Notes under the pieces: generated by a model
Told to the model about the DNA's origin: nothing
Seen by the model: the letters and a program-made list of their open reading frames with translations, nothing else
Databases searched by the model: none
Translations under genes and position numbers: made by a program
Part shown: one piece after another, positions 22,840 through 35,743 of the stretch
How positions within the stretch are numbered: position 1 is the stretch's first letter
Layout of the letters: each line of letters begins with the position of its first letter
NCBI GenBank assembly: GCA_947685225.1
Contig: CANTUV010000009.1
Location: 6,944,001-7,008,000, forward strand
Direction of reading: 5' to 3'
Length of the DNA: 64,000 nucleotides
Origin: Garcia nutans
Lineage: Eukaryota; Streptophyta; Magnoliopsida; Malpighiales; Euphorbiaceae

Positions 22840-25360
22840 AACTTGTAGATAGTGGATGCTTAAGGCATATGACCGGTAATAATAAACTTTTTATAACTCT
22901 TACTTACAAGCAAAAAGGTAATTTAACTTTTGGAAATAAAACTAAAATAAAAAATTATAGGTGTTGGTTCTATATGTATACTTGGTAAAAACATGATTGA
23001 TGATGTATGGTTGGTTGATAGTTTGAAACTAACTTTCTAAGTGTTAGTCAATTATGTGACAAGGTATATAATGTCAATTTTAATTCTAAAGGGTGCAAAA
23101 TTACTTCTTCTAGTGGTGATCTTGCTTTCAATGGAAGTAGAATTAGAAATATATATAAAATTGGCCTTCATTCTAATATTGTGTTTGAATGTTTAGTCAC
23201 TATTAGCAATGATGATAGGCTTTGGCTTAGAAGATTAGGACATGCAAATATGGACCAACTTCAATGCCTATACAAAGAAGAACTTGTGGATGATCTTCCG
23301 AAAATAAGATTTCACAAAGATAAGGTGTGTGAACCATGTCAACTTAGGAAACAACACAAGAGCTCTTTCAAATCCAAGAATGTAGTAAGTACTTATAGAC
23401 CTTTAGAATTGATTCATTTGGATTTGTTTGGTCCTAATAGAGTTGCTAGTCTAGGTGGTAAATTGTATACATTTGTACTTATTGATGATTACTCATGGTT
23501 TACATGGGTTAATTTCTTAGCTCAAAAGAATGAAGCATCTAATCATTTCAAAATTTTTGCAAAAAGAGTTCAAAATGAAAAAGGTTATGTGATCACATCC
23601 ATTAAAAGTGATCATAGAAAAGAATTTGAAAATGAAAACTTTGAAAACTTTTGCAATAAAATCGTAATTTCACATAATTTTTCATCTCTTAGAACACCAC
23701 AATAAAATGATCTGGTTGAAAGAAAAAAATAGAACTTTGGTTAAGATAGCTAGAATAATGCTCAATGAGTATAATTTACCTTCTTATTTTTAGGTGAAAG
23801 TCATCAATACTGCTTGTTATATTTCAAATTATGTGTTCAAAAGTATTTTGATAAACAAAACTTCTTATGAGCTATGGAATGGGAGAAAATCCAAAATTTT
23901 ATATCTTAGAGCATTTGGATGCAAATGCTTCATTTTAAACACCAAAGAATATCTTGAAAAATTCTCATCCAAATTAGATGAAGGCATATTCCTATGGCAT
24001 TCCTCTTCTAGTAAGGCATATAGAGTGTTTAATAGGAGAACTCTAGTCATTGAAGAATCAATGCATGTTACCTTTGATGAATCATTTATTCTTGATATGG
24101 GAAAGGTATTGTCTTTGATGATGTTGTAGGTACACTTGAAGATCTTGAGATAAACAATGATCAAAAGGAGAACAATGATGAGCTAGAACATATTGTGGAA
24201 CATGAATAAACTCATGAACTACTCAAAGAGTGGTATTATCAAAAGGATCATCCCAAAAAACTCATCATTGGTGACACTTCAAAGGGAATATCTATAAGAT
24301 CCAAACTTAAATATTTAAATTCTAATGTTGCTTTTGTTTCTCAAATTGAGCCAAGGACCATTAAAGAGGCTCTTAGTAATGAATGTTGGGTGATTGCCAT
24401 GCAATATGAACTCAACCAATTTGAGAGAAACAAGGTATGAAAACTTGTTCCTAGACTCAAGGATAACCCTATTATTGATTGTAAATGGTTATATAGGAAT
24501 AAGCTTGATGATAATAGTCTCATTACTAGAAACAAAGCTAGATTGGTAGCTAAAGGCTATAACCAAGAGGAATGCATTGATTATGATGAGACATTTGCCC
24601 CCGTGGAAAGATTAGAAGCAATTAGAATTTTACTTGCATTTGCATGCCATATGAATCTTATATTTTTCAAATGGATGTCAAAAGTGTCCTCTTAAATGGT
24701 TTTATTAGTGAGGAAGTTTATGTTAAACAACCTTCAGGTTTTGAAGATTATCAATTTTCAAATCACGTCTTTAAGTTAACCAAAGCACTATATAGATTGA
24801 AACAAGCTCCAAGAGCTTGGTATGATAGAATTAGTGCTTACTTATTAGAAAATGACTTTGCAAAAGGCAAAGTTGACACTAGACTTTTTGTTAAAAAAAA
24901 TTGCATAATATTTTAATTGTACAAATCTATGTTGATACTATTATATTTGGTGCTACTAATAAATCTTTGTGCCAAGAGTTTGCTTCTTACATATCTAGAG
25001 AATTTAAAATGAGCATAATGGGTGAACTTAAGTTCTTTCTTGGTCTACAAATAAAGCAAAGCAAGGATGAAATCTTTATCAACCAATCCAAATATACAAA
25101 GAAACTTCTCAAGTTTAGGATGAATGGTTGTAAAGCAAGCAAAACTTCAATCAACACATCCTTGAAATTGGACAAGGATGAAAGTGGTAAGAAAGTTGAT
25201 GAGAAGAAATATTGAGGTATTATCATATCACTTCTTTACTTAACAGCTTCTAGGCTCGATATCATGTATAGTATTTGTTTGTGTGTTAGATTTCAATCAT
25301 GCCCTAAAGAATTACATTTGAATGCAATGAAAAGGATTTTAAAATACTTTTTGGATGAGC
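22840..25360 (+). pseudogene. pol: pol pseudogene of element C (protease, integrase, RT; RNase H lost)
   Basis: Protease remnant LVDSGCLRHMTG at about 22850. The integrase HHCC and core start at LWLRRLGHANM (23221); HLDLFGP supplies the first Asp and IKSDH the second, while the third motif reads PQ*NDLVERK with a stop replacing Gln. A frameshift leads to the FGCKCF and DEGIFLWHSS region. RT runs from about 24330 with ARLVAKGYNQEE, FQMDVKSVLLNG after a frameshift, and LKQAPRAWY. The YVDD box reads YVDT, so a catalytic aspartate is lost. Homology ends at about 25355 in KRILKYFL, and no RNase H follows. Would have encoded the replication and insertion enzymes; now inactive. Confidence 0.87.
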
Positions 25361-25726
25361 ATGCTGAGTTCTAGTCCGACCAAGCTCCTTCAAAATTTTT
25401 CTTGACCATTGTTATACTATCTGCTCGGTCTAATCAGATTATCTCATGCACGACTGAGCACTCTAAAATATTTTCTTTAAGTTAGCTCAGTTCATCCGGA
25501 ATCCTTTATGCACGCTCGATCTACCAAACACCAAGCTCGATCTGACCATACTACATGTGGTTTGCCCAGACAGCTAGAAATTTTGAAATTTTTTAGAAAT
25601 CGATTTCCACAAACTATCCAATGCTAAACACCTTAGAACCTTACCTCTTTGGATTCTTCATAGAATTATCACCTGTACTATCAATGAAAGAGATGAAAGC
25701 AATGAGAAAGTAACTCACAAAGATCT

Positions 25727-26383
25727 TTGTTTCTCTATTGCTTAAAGATAAAGGTGAAAATTCAAACCGGTAAGTTTCTAATTGACCAATTTCTCATTCT
25801 CCGAAACAAATCTACCGAAACCCTTTTGATCACATCCTTCATCACCCAAATAGGCAAATATGTGAATGCTCTTACTCCTACCAATTTAGCGACATTATCC
25901 AATCCCCTTGATCCAGCTAAGAATCCAATTAACATTAAATACTTACAACATTCCAAATGCATATTTGAAGTAGATGGAACATACCATAATGCCTTTGGTG
26001 ATCAAGGTATTAGAACTCAACAAAGCAAAAGGCCAAGAATTATTAATGAAAGTCATGAGTCTTTTCAAGTGAAATTTCCAAGACCTCAAATCACTAGAAC
26101 CCAAGGTTCTATCCTTGACATCCTCCATCAAATTTAAGATCAAATTTCCTCACAGTCCTCCCACATCGATGATCTCACCAAGAGAGTCTTTCATCTTCAT
26201 ATGGACTTTAAGGATATTCAAGAATTCATGGGCATCCCTAAATTTCCACCATTAGATGAAGAAGGAGAAGAAGGTATACCAACCAGAACATTTGATAAAG
26301 GATTAGGAGATGAAGAAGAGGAAGAGGGACATGGAAATAGTGATGATGATTTTGATTATCCACCTTACACACCATTACCTTAA
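25727..26383 (+). pseudogene. Extra ORF remnant after pol of element C
   Basis: Two in-frame segments (25727-26137 and 26201-26383, one stop between them in the same frame) encode a hydrophilic protein. It contains LTKRVFHLHMDFKDIQEF, a short helix-rich stretch, then an acidic Glu/Asp-rich tail ending PPYTPLP. SIRE-like elements commonly carry a third ORF here, often called envelope-like. I see no signal peptide or membrane span in this remnant, so I do not claim an envelope function. Confidence 0.55.
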
Positions 26384-26511
26384 CTTATGTTTTTGTATGA
26401 TCTCTATATATTGTTGGCCCTTAAATAAAATTGATCATACATTGCTCTTTGCCTTATTTTTAATAAAATTTTTGATGTTTGTATTTATGTTTACATCCTT
26501 TTTGTCTTTAC

Positions 26512-26653
26512 CAAAGGGGGAGAGATTATTTGAATTGATAATTGCATAGCATATGTTAAGGGGGAGTATTTATTGAGGGGGAGTATTGCATATGTTTTTA
26601 ATAATCATTTTTAATCAATTTAATTTAATTGCCAAAGTAAAAAATGGAGAAAT
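26512..26653 (+). other. Multiple polypurine tracts before the 3' LTR of element C
   Basis: AAAGGGGGAGAG (26513), AAGGGGGAG (26558) and GAGGGGGAG (26575) precede a decayed tract just before the LTR at 26654. Repeated GGGGGAG tracts upstream of the 3' LTR are a known trait of SIRE-type elements. Confidence 0.75.
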
Positions 26654-28265
<1,612 letters not shown>

Positions 28266-28595
28266 GTGCATGTCTATATGTATTTGTGTATGACTTATAA
28301 ATTCCCAAGTTTAAATATATAGGGTTATACTATAATAACATCTTTGTGATGCTGCAAGTATTTTTAATTAATGTATATAATAATAATAATAATTTTGAAA
28401 TTCTATAATAATTTTAAGTAAAAAATATAAAAAATTGATAATCATAAATATTTTTTCTTATTTAATAATTGATTTAAAGATTATAGAATTAACGCCCTAT
28501 AATCATAAATACTATTTATAAAATTAATATTATTGAAGTTTAGTATATTATATATATTAGAAATCCATCTGTCCATGGTCCAAGAGTGTTGGTCC
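28266..28595. other. AT-rich spacer, no gene recognised
   Basis: About 330 bases of simple AT-rich sequence with scattered AAT units between the microsatellite and the plant-mobile-domain remnant. Nothing else supported. Confidence 0.5.
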
Positions 28596-30025
28596 AATGT
28601 TACCATGGGAATGGGCCTTCTCCATCTTTTTCCTCCTCCTCTTCACCCTCTTCTTCCTCCCCCTCTTCACTATCATCCCCTCCATTATCATCATCATTTC
28701 CCTCTTCATCTTCTTCCACTTCTTCATCATCTTCTTCTTCTTCTTCTTCATCTTCCTCTTGTTCTTTAGAAAACCCTTGGACACCATCAAGAAAATTAAA
28801 TATCCAAAAGATGCACTTGGATAAACCAGACATATGATTCAACTGGTGAAAGTAGAAAAGCTTCTACTCCATACCCATTCCGAGCATGTCTCCAAGAGTT
28901 TTCCCATATGGACATACTATTCAATATGTATTTTGGAATGTTTGTAGGTACCCTTCGTTGGTCAGGACTAAGGAACCAGTTGTACACTCGCTCGCCAAGG
29001 AACCCACCACTAGAAATAGGCTCGACAATAATTCGATGGGAATTTTACAAGGGCAGTGCCGCGTTCATGAATGGGGTCCAGTTGGCCCGCTCACTAGCCC
29101 TGCACTAAGCAATGTCCACCTGTAGAATTATAAAAAGGGGTAAGTTGACTTTTTATAAAATTTTAATAATAATACTGATTTCTTTTTACCTTATCCCAAG
29201 TCAAGCGTATCCCAGGTCAAGCGGCTTAAGTGATAGCGGTGAGAATGTACATGGTGAGTGCTGGACACTACTGCTCAGCCTGATAGCCAAAACTTTAGCC
29301 TCGGGTACCCGACCCACTGTCCAGTAACACCACGTACCCTTACAAGGTGGTGCTCATATGCCCAAACTTGAAAAGTCAACCAAAGTTAGAATCATGAAAT
29401 CTATTGTTTGAATTAAAAGTTGTGAGAACTAATAATACCTCTGCAATGACCATGAAGCCGGTGAAAGATCTTTTGTTCCAACAAATCTCTTGTCAAACCC
29501 ATGGTAAAGATAAGAAAGGCTAGCTTTCCCCCAGTCATAGAGTGGTATAAGGTCTAGATCGGCAAGGGCCTATAGCACTGATAAAATGGATAGCAAACTC
29601 AATACTACATAGAATGGTAGATCCCAGTAAATATAACAAAAACCCTTGGGTGTATTGTTCAGCTCTTTCACCATGTATCGGCTGGGTATATTTCGTCCAA
29701 TGTTCCTAAATTGGTTCATATTTTATCTTGAACGGCTCCTTGAATAAGGGTCTCATACCTATCAAATGTCAAATTCTGTTGTGCGTTAGAAGGTTGCCTG
29801 TAAAAGGGATTGGGATCCCATGGCATCGAATACCCATTATAGCAGAGAAGTCAACTGAGCCAATTATCATCTCCCTCACAGGCAAGTGGAAAGTGTGAGT
29901 GGTGTCCATCCATCATTTTGCAAGTGCATGGATAACACTTCTGTCAATTTGGAATCCTTCTATCAGAAATTGTAGAACAAAATCTTCAAATTCGCTTCTT
30001 GATCATCCACTTAATTGGAGGAGTT
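28596..30025 (-). pseudogene. Plant mobile domain (PMD, MAIN-like) protein pseudogene with acidic C-terminal tail
   Basis: Read on the minus strand from about 30025 downward. At about 29940-29870 translation gives ALAK*WMDTTHTFHLP with a stop at the usual second Trp, then VREMIIGSVDFSAIMGI, matching the PMD start (W..ETHTFHLP.GEMTITL.DV..L.GL). At about 29557-29470, ADLDLIPLYDWGKASLSYLY matches the L.D...YDWG.A.LA.LY block. At about 29075-28870, ERANWTPFMNAALP and a P..RRVP..IP-like stretch match the later W.PY and P.RV.RQFG region. The CTT-rich plus strand at 28620-28770 encodes a Glu/Asp-rich tail on this strand. Stops and frameshifts throughout. PMD proteins are found both as transposon-associated and as host proteins needed for silencing; this copy is dead. 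Confidence 0.75.
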
Positions 30026-31624
30026 GCTAGCTCTGCTCAAGTCTAACAAATCCATAATCAAGAACCAACTCTACTTAGGTCCAACAAATCCATAATCAAG
30101 ACATGGCTCTACTAAGGTCTATCAATATATTAACACCAACATCAATTTTTTGGAATAAGTAATTGTGCAAAGTAGCAAACACACACGTCCTCTTTACAAA
30201 ACACTTTTCCAAGTGATCAACTCAATCCTTGACAACTTACACATTTCATCTCATTTTCCATTTTCCAAACTTATATATGTTATACATTAACAATCCCATC
30301 ACACAACATAAAACATTACCATAATCACAAACAAATATACATTGTCCTATCCCAATTACATATTCTCCCCTCATTTTATTCTTTCCATCTTTCTCAGCTA
30401 TTTTCACATTTTTCCATTCATAAAGAGTATATCACTTATCCATAATACACATTTCATCCACACATTCTTTTGTACTCAATTCTACATTTTTAATCACATT
30501 TCATAAAATTATTATCATTTCTATTTCTCATAACACTATTCATATCTTTTTGACAATTTCTAATCTTTTAAAAAACATATTTCTAAGCTACATTTACAAT
30601 GTAGCCAATTTTTACCATTCAACACACATAATTCAAGTTTTAGCCATTACACACAATAATGTCATTAGGCATTCTACAATGGCTTAAAAACTCACACTTT
30701 ATGCATTTCACCAATTTCATACAAAACCATGCACTTACATGTAAAGACCTAACATTAAAGATAGCTTAGCATATTCTTCACATCAAAATGTGCTAGGCCA
30801 AATCAGATGCAAATGAAATACATAATATCAAAGTATGTGCTTACCTCTAAATTTGCAAAAAACTAAGCGCTGAATACTTTCCAACCTTCACTTTACCAAT
30901 TGCCCTTCTTCACTTTGATTTCACAAATTCACTTTACTCAATCCTAAACTAAATTATAAGTTCAAAAATGGCATTAACATCTTATTCTAAACGATTTAAA
31001 TTAATTAAACAAAATTTACAACCATTCTACTTCAAAAATCCTCTAAAACTACCACCAAACCCAATCATTTCAATCAACCAACCATAAAATCTTTACTTAT
31101 ATATCAAAATAACATCATTACAAACTATTTTAACAATTATTAAAATCTCCTGCAAAAACTCAAATTTCACACATCCATTCTATAAACCTTAATTCCATTC
31201 ACTTTTCAACTATATATATATATATATATATATATATCAAGACAACTTCAAAACAAACCGTATTATGAATTTTATATATCACCATCAAAACCTCAAAATT
31301 TACATAATCTTAAATTTTAAGAAAACTCATTTAATTTCAATGAAAACTTACCTAAACCTTGATTAATCTTCAAAATCACCTTAATTTCTTTGAAATCTCC
31401 ATGAAATTTGATGGATTCAAAGAAAAGAAAACTTTCCTTCCTTTGGCTATGGTGGACAATTACGTAATGGAGAAGAAGAAGAAGAAGAAGTATTTTTTTT
31501 TATTTTTCTTCTTTCTTTAATTCTAACCACATATATATGTATATATTAATTAATTAATTACTAAATATCTCACTTTCCCATCATCTTTCACTATCAAAAA
31601 TTATTTTAAATTTTGATTTATTTG

Positions 31625-31686
<62 letters not shown>

Positions 31687-31853
31687 TTTTACTATTCTAT
31701 CTTTGACTTTTACTTCTTACTATTTAACTTTTATACTTCAGGTATATTTCTTTTATATTCAACATATACATTAACATATTTTCTCTTCGGCAACTCACTT
31801 AACTCTCGACATTATTTATGTAATTATATTTTAATAAAAATTTGGAGTGTTAC
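30025..31853 (-). repeat. Truncated A-type (Tekay-like) LTR, minus strand
   Basis: On the minus strand it starts TGTAACACTCCAAATTTT at about 31853, resembling the starts of the A and A' LTRs. It includes a GAA-rich stretch and adjacent AACTTACC region like 15300-15450, and reaches the AGAC..AGCAGAGCT.GG repeats at about 30120-30025 before breaking off at the PMD pseudogene. The last few hundred bases of the LTR are missing. An (ATT)n run sits at 31629-31682. Confidence 0.65.
31629..31682. repeat. (ATT)n microsatellite
   Basis: About 18 ATT units inside the A-type LTR fragment. Confidence 0.93.
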
Positions 31854-31857
31854 AATA

Positions 31858-32830
31858 CCGAAACTCTAACTTTATACCAAAACTTCAATATTATAATTGC
31901 AACCCTAATTGCATGCTCAAAACCCTAGTTTTAGGTTTAAAATTCTAGTTTATCACAAAACCCTAATTACATGTCCAAAACCCTAATTCTAGGGTCTAAT
32001 CCCAATTCCATCAATAAAACCCTAATTTGATTACCAAAACCCTACTTTTAGGATTAAAATCTAATTTCACATCAAAACCCTAATTTCATAACCCCAAACC
32101 CCCAATTTTACTATTAAAACCCTATTGATAATAAAATCCTAATTTGTAAATAAAATCCTAATCTTGTAATTGAGACCCTAATTTGTTGATGAAACCTTAA
32201 TTTTATCCTGATCTATTATTGTTTGTGTGGTGATTGATCATTAATGTTTGAATTGTTTATTTTTTATGAATGTTGAATCTTTGATTAAGTGTTTATAGAT
32301 TTGAGGTTGAAAAAGGCATGTTTCTACTTTGTGGATGTCTTATTTAATTTGCTTCTTTCATTTAATTTATATTTGGAGATTAATGTAAGGGACATGTTTT
32401 CACCTTCTTGTGGGTGTCCCATTTACTTTACTTATATTATGGACATTTGGACATTGTAAGAGTATATTTTTATCTTTGTACGGGTGCCCATTTTGTTTTT
32501 TGTTTGTTTACTTTATGATATGATTTATTTACCTTTAATTATTTGTAATATGAATAATATTATGATAATTTAAGAATTTAATAATATTTAGACCAAAAAA
32601 GGAGGTTGGTTCCAATGAATTGGGCGTTATGGGGGTGTTGGGTCATTTCTCACATTTTCTATGCGTACCTAACTTTTTGAACCCAGTAGGGGTTAAAGAT
32701 TCCTTAATAATCGAGTTATTCACCCCTTCTATCTTCTTTCTGGCTCGTTCAAATGGTGTCTCTTATTCTCCAGGCTTAGGCCCGTACTATCTAAGGCCTA
32801 GAGTTTAACAGTACTGGGAGTCGGGACAAA
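31858..32830 (+). repeat. B-type LTR fragment (right half)
   Basis: Dense AAACCCTAA-like words (31858-32190), then 'gcatgttt.cacctt..tgggtgtc' repeats and a GTTCCAATGAA..GGGCGTTATGGGGGTG stretch that align with about 3900-4890 of B's 5' LTR. It ends near the 'agtcgggac' region; no primer site or interior follows. A solo or truncated relic. Confidence 0.75.
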
Positions 32831-32894
32831 ATAGAGGCACAACTTTATAAAGCTTGAATACAAATAGAGGCACAACTTTGATGAGCCATCCTAA

Positions 32895-34270
32895 TTTAAG
32901 AATATGTTCATATGCTTTGAGGCATCAAGGGATGGGTTTCTTCATGGATTGAAGCCATTTATTGTGTTGATGGGTGCCATCTTAAAGGTCATTATGGTGG
33001 ATTTTTACTTTTAGTACTTGCTATGGATGGAAACAAAGTGATTTTTCCACTAGCAATTGCTGTTTGTGAGAATGAAAGGTATAGTACGTGGACATTTTTT
33101 CTTGACTGCCTAAAATAGTGTATAAATATTGGTGAGGGTCAAAAGATGTTCACCTTCATGTCTGATCGACAGAAGGTATGATAAGTTAATGTAAAATAAA
33201 AATTTTGTAAATGATTTTACATAGGCCTTGCAAAATTGAGATTTTCATAATTTTTGTTTTCCTTGTAGGGTATTATAGAAGCTGTCTTAGAGATTTTTCC
33301 AAATTCAGACCACATATATTGTTGTAGACATTTGTGGATGAACTTTAAGAGAAAGTTTTCTGGTTTGGGTTTCAAGAAGGACTTTTGGAGATCCCACTGA
33401 ATCAATGGAACAAGCATGCATACTCCTACCATTCAAAATCAGAGCACATCACCAACAACATGACAAACACCTTTAATTCTTGGGTCTTAAAACAAAGATC
33501 TATGCCTATTGTTAAAATATTGGGGATGCATTTAGGGTGAAGTGTATGGAGAGGTTGCACAAAATACATGGGAGAGGGAGACAAATGGAGGGAAAATTGG
33601 TTCCAATTGTATAATCAATGGTGAATGATGTGATAAAAGCATGCAAGAATTATATATTATTTGAAGTCAAGAATAACAAAGCAAGTTTTGCTGTCAACTA
33701 ATGCAATTGCACTTGCATTTGAAAATGGTGGGAGATATCTGGTATTCCATGAAAACATGCTACATTATGCATTGGGCATAAAAGGCAAAGAGTTGAGGAC
33801 TTTGCGGATGATTACTGCACCATTGCATCATACATGAGGGCTTATAATGGCATAATTCATCAAGTCTCAAACATAGATGCTAAAATTGAAGAACATGGCA
33901 TCATTTTACCTCCACCATTGAAGAGGCTTCCTGGTACACCTAGAAAGACAAGGAGGAGACAAGAGATAGAGGAGACTGCATCATCAATAAGGCTCAAATG
34001 GAGGCAGAGGTGGAGGAAAAAGACTAAGCTTTAATCAACCTCGTCCTGGATCTACTTCAAACTCTCAGCCACGTACACCAACAATAGCAAGAACATGATT
34101 CAACCAACCATCTTATGGTGAAACAACTATGAACAGCAGGGACAAGCTTTTAGCAATGAGAGGAGGTACAAATGGTTAAGGGGATGATTTTTACGGGGAT
34201 CCAGAGGTGGTAATAGATCTAACAGATCTACAAATGCTTAGTTATCATCTACCACCATTACTTTTTAATT
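32895..34270 (+). pseudogene. MULE (Mutator-like) transposase pseudogene, 5' truncated
   Basis: The DDE transposase region starts at about 32920 with DGFLHGLKPFI, then VDGCHLKGHYGGFLL after small frame changes, IFPLAIAVCENE, and FMSDRQK ending at 33175. A GT-AG intron (33176-33269) separates DRQK from GIIEAVLEIFPNSDH, which runs on to YCCRHLWMNFKRKF. After a frameshift comes HITNNMTNTFNSWVL. At about 33700-33770 is a SWIM zinc finger, CTC then ISGIP*KHA, with a stop in place of its cysteine. ILPPPLKRLPGTPRKTRRR and a Gly/Arg-rich tail follow. The N-terminal part, including the first catalytic region, is missing and no TIR is identified. Would have catalysed cut-and-paste transposition in the nucleus. 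Confidence 0.85.
33176..33269 (+). other. Retained intron in the MULE transposase pseudogene
   Basis: GTATGATAAG donor and TTTCCTTGTAG acceptor; removing it joins DRQK to GIIEAV in frame, the conserved SDRQKG..AV block of MULE transposases. Its presence shows this copy was not retroposed from mRNA. Confidence 0.75.
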
Positions 34271-34274
34271 TTTT

Positions 34275-35280
34275 TGGACCACGACCTATTAGCACTAGAC
34301 CAAATAAAATTTATTATGTCTTAGCCAGTGCATAATATATTTGTTTAGTGCTTTGATATTATAAGATATTTTAGTAGATATTTATGTGGGACAGTGGTCT
34401 ATATGGAGGATGTAAATCATATAAATAGTGACAATTTTTTTTAGGGACATAAGAGTAAATAGGCAGATAGTGAGTAATTTTTTTTTTGTAAAGCATAGTT
34501 TTTTTTATGAAATTGTATTATCCTCTCACTTTTAATATATATGAAATGAAATACCAACTTATAACTCCGCTACTCTGTGTCTTTTTTTTTTAATTTTCCA
34601 TTTTCCCTTTCTAATTTAATAACCCAACAAATGCTCACTACATGCCTTTTGATTTATATTGTTTAATTAGGCTAAAAAATTAAAAGTATTATCAGTGGGA
34701 AGACCCAACTTCAAATTTTGGTTTGATATTATTATTATTATCTCCTCTCCAATATTGAAAAAATTACATTTAAAATAGCTAAGCTAAATTTAAAAGAAAA
34801 AAATTAAGAAGTTGCAGACACAAATAATGTGAAATGTTTTAGCACTAATAATCTATTTATATATATATATATATATTACATTAAAGACTATGATAATAAA
34901 CTAATACTCAACTAGTAAAAGGAAAAGAAAGTTTGATCTTTCACATACATATCTAAAATAGCTATGCTGGACAATTGAAACACAAATTAATTGATTAATC
35001 TATTCTCTATTGCAGCTCAATATACTCATAAATACTATCTGAATTACAACCTTCTTTTATAAGCATTATGATCAGCAGCAACCAAAACTCCACTTCTAGC
35101 TTAAGATTATTAGATAAAATATTGTAAGCCCAACAAGTCAAAATATATTACACAATAATTTTCTGCATAGAATGTCTTTTTTTTGCATAAAAAGGCAAAA
35201 AGCCTATAAGGAACATGACATTACAATGTCTCATCTGCCACCATCTACCCTATTTACTCAGACACTAACTCTATCTACTC
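34275..35280. other. AT-rich stretch between convergent MULE and GRF remnants
   Basis: No coding signal recognised. Long T and AT runs (for example 34858-34876). If the two flanking remnants belonged to one element, this would be its convergent intergenic region. Confidence 0.45.
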
Positions 35281-35284
35281 TTTC

Positions 35285-35743
35285 ACAATTAAAAGCATAA
35301 AAAAACCCACAATTACAGCTATGAACAAAGATAAAAGGAAAACTAATATCTTCACAAAGGCCATCCCCACTTCGAAACCACTGACCTTCTATTGTAGCTT
35401 CTTTTTCTGTAATTAGATTTTGTAATTCTTCTCTCACTTCAGTTCATAAGTTGGACAATTCATCTTTCAATCCAGCCATAGTAACTTCATTTATGATTTA
35501 TCGATTTTGTCTCATTCCAAAATCGACACTTTTGTCACTTTGGCTAAAAGAAATTGTTAGAGATATGGCTTGGCACCAACCTAAAAATGATCCATAGGCA
35601 TTATCTCTGTAAGCATAGTACAATCTATTGGGATTCTTTGTGCTTTCTGAAATCCGCACTTCACATCTCATCGAGCAACCACATAACTTGTTCCTATACA
35701 TTCGACCACCCCCACCACCACTTCCATTCCCACTAGATGACAC
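35285..35743 (-). pseudogene. GRF-type zinc finger / single-membrane-span small ORF remnant
   Basis: On the minus strand, ATG 35743 opens a Gly/Ser-rich start, then a degenerate GRF zinc finger: CGCSMRCEVRISES, then NPNRLYYAYRDNAYGSFLGW. This fits the C.CG...S.T..NP.R.FY.C...C.FF.W pattern, with two later cysteines changed to Tyr or Ser. The frame stops near 35498. Further on, in another frame (about 35360-35285), FVKILVFLLSLFIAVIVGFF is a hydrophobic membrane-type segment. Plant genomes carry many small proteins with an N-terminal GRF finger, a middle helix and a C-terminal hydrophobic tail. Metal-binding loss and frameshift mark it as dead. It is convergent with the MULE pseudogene. Confidence 0.65.

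Noticed and set aside
28533..28824. Plus-strand Pro/Leu, Ser or Phe-rich frames over the CTT tract
   Set aside because: They are the other-strand readings of the acidic tail of the plant-mobile-domain pseudogene.
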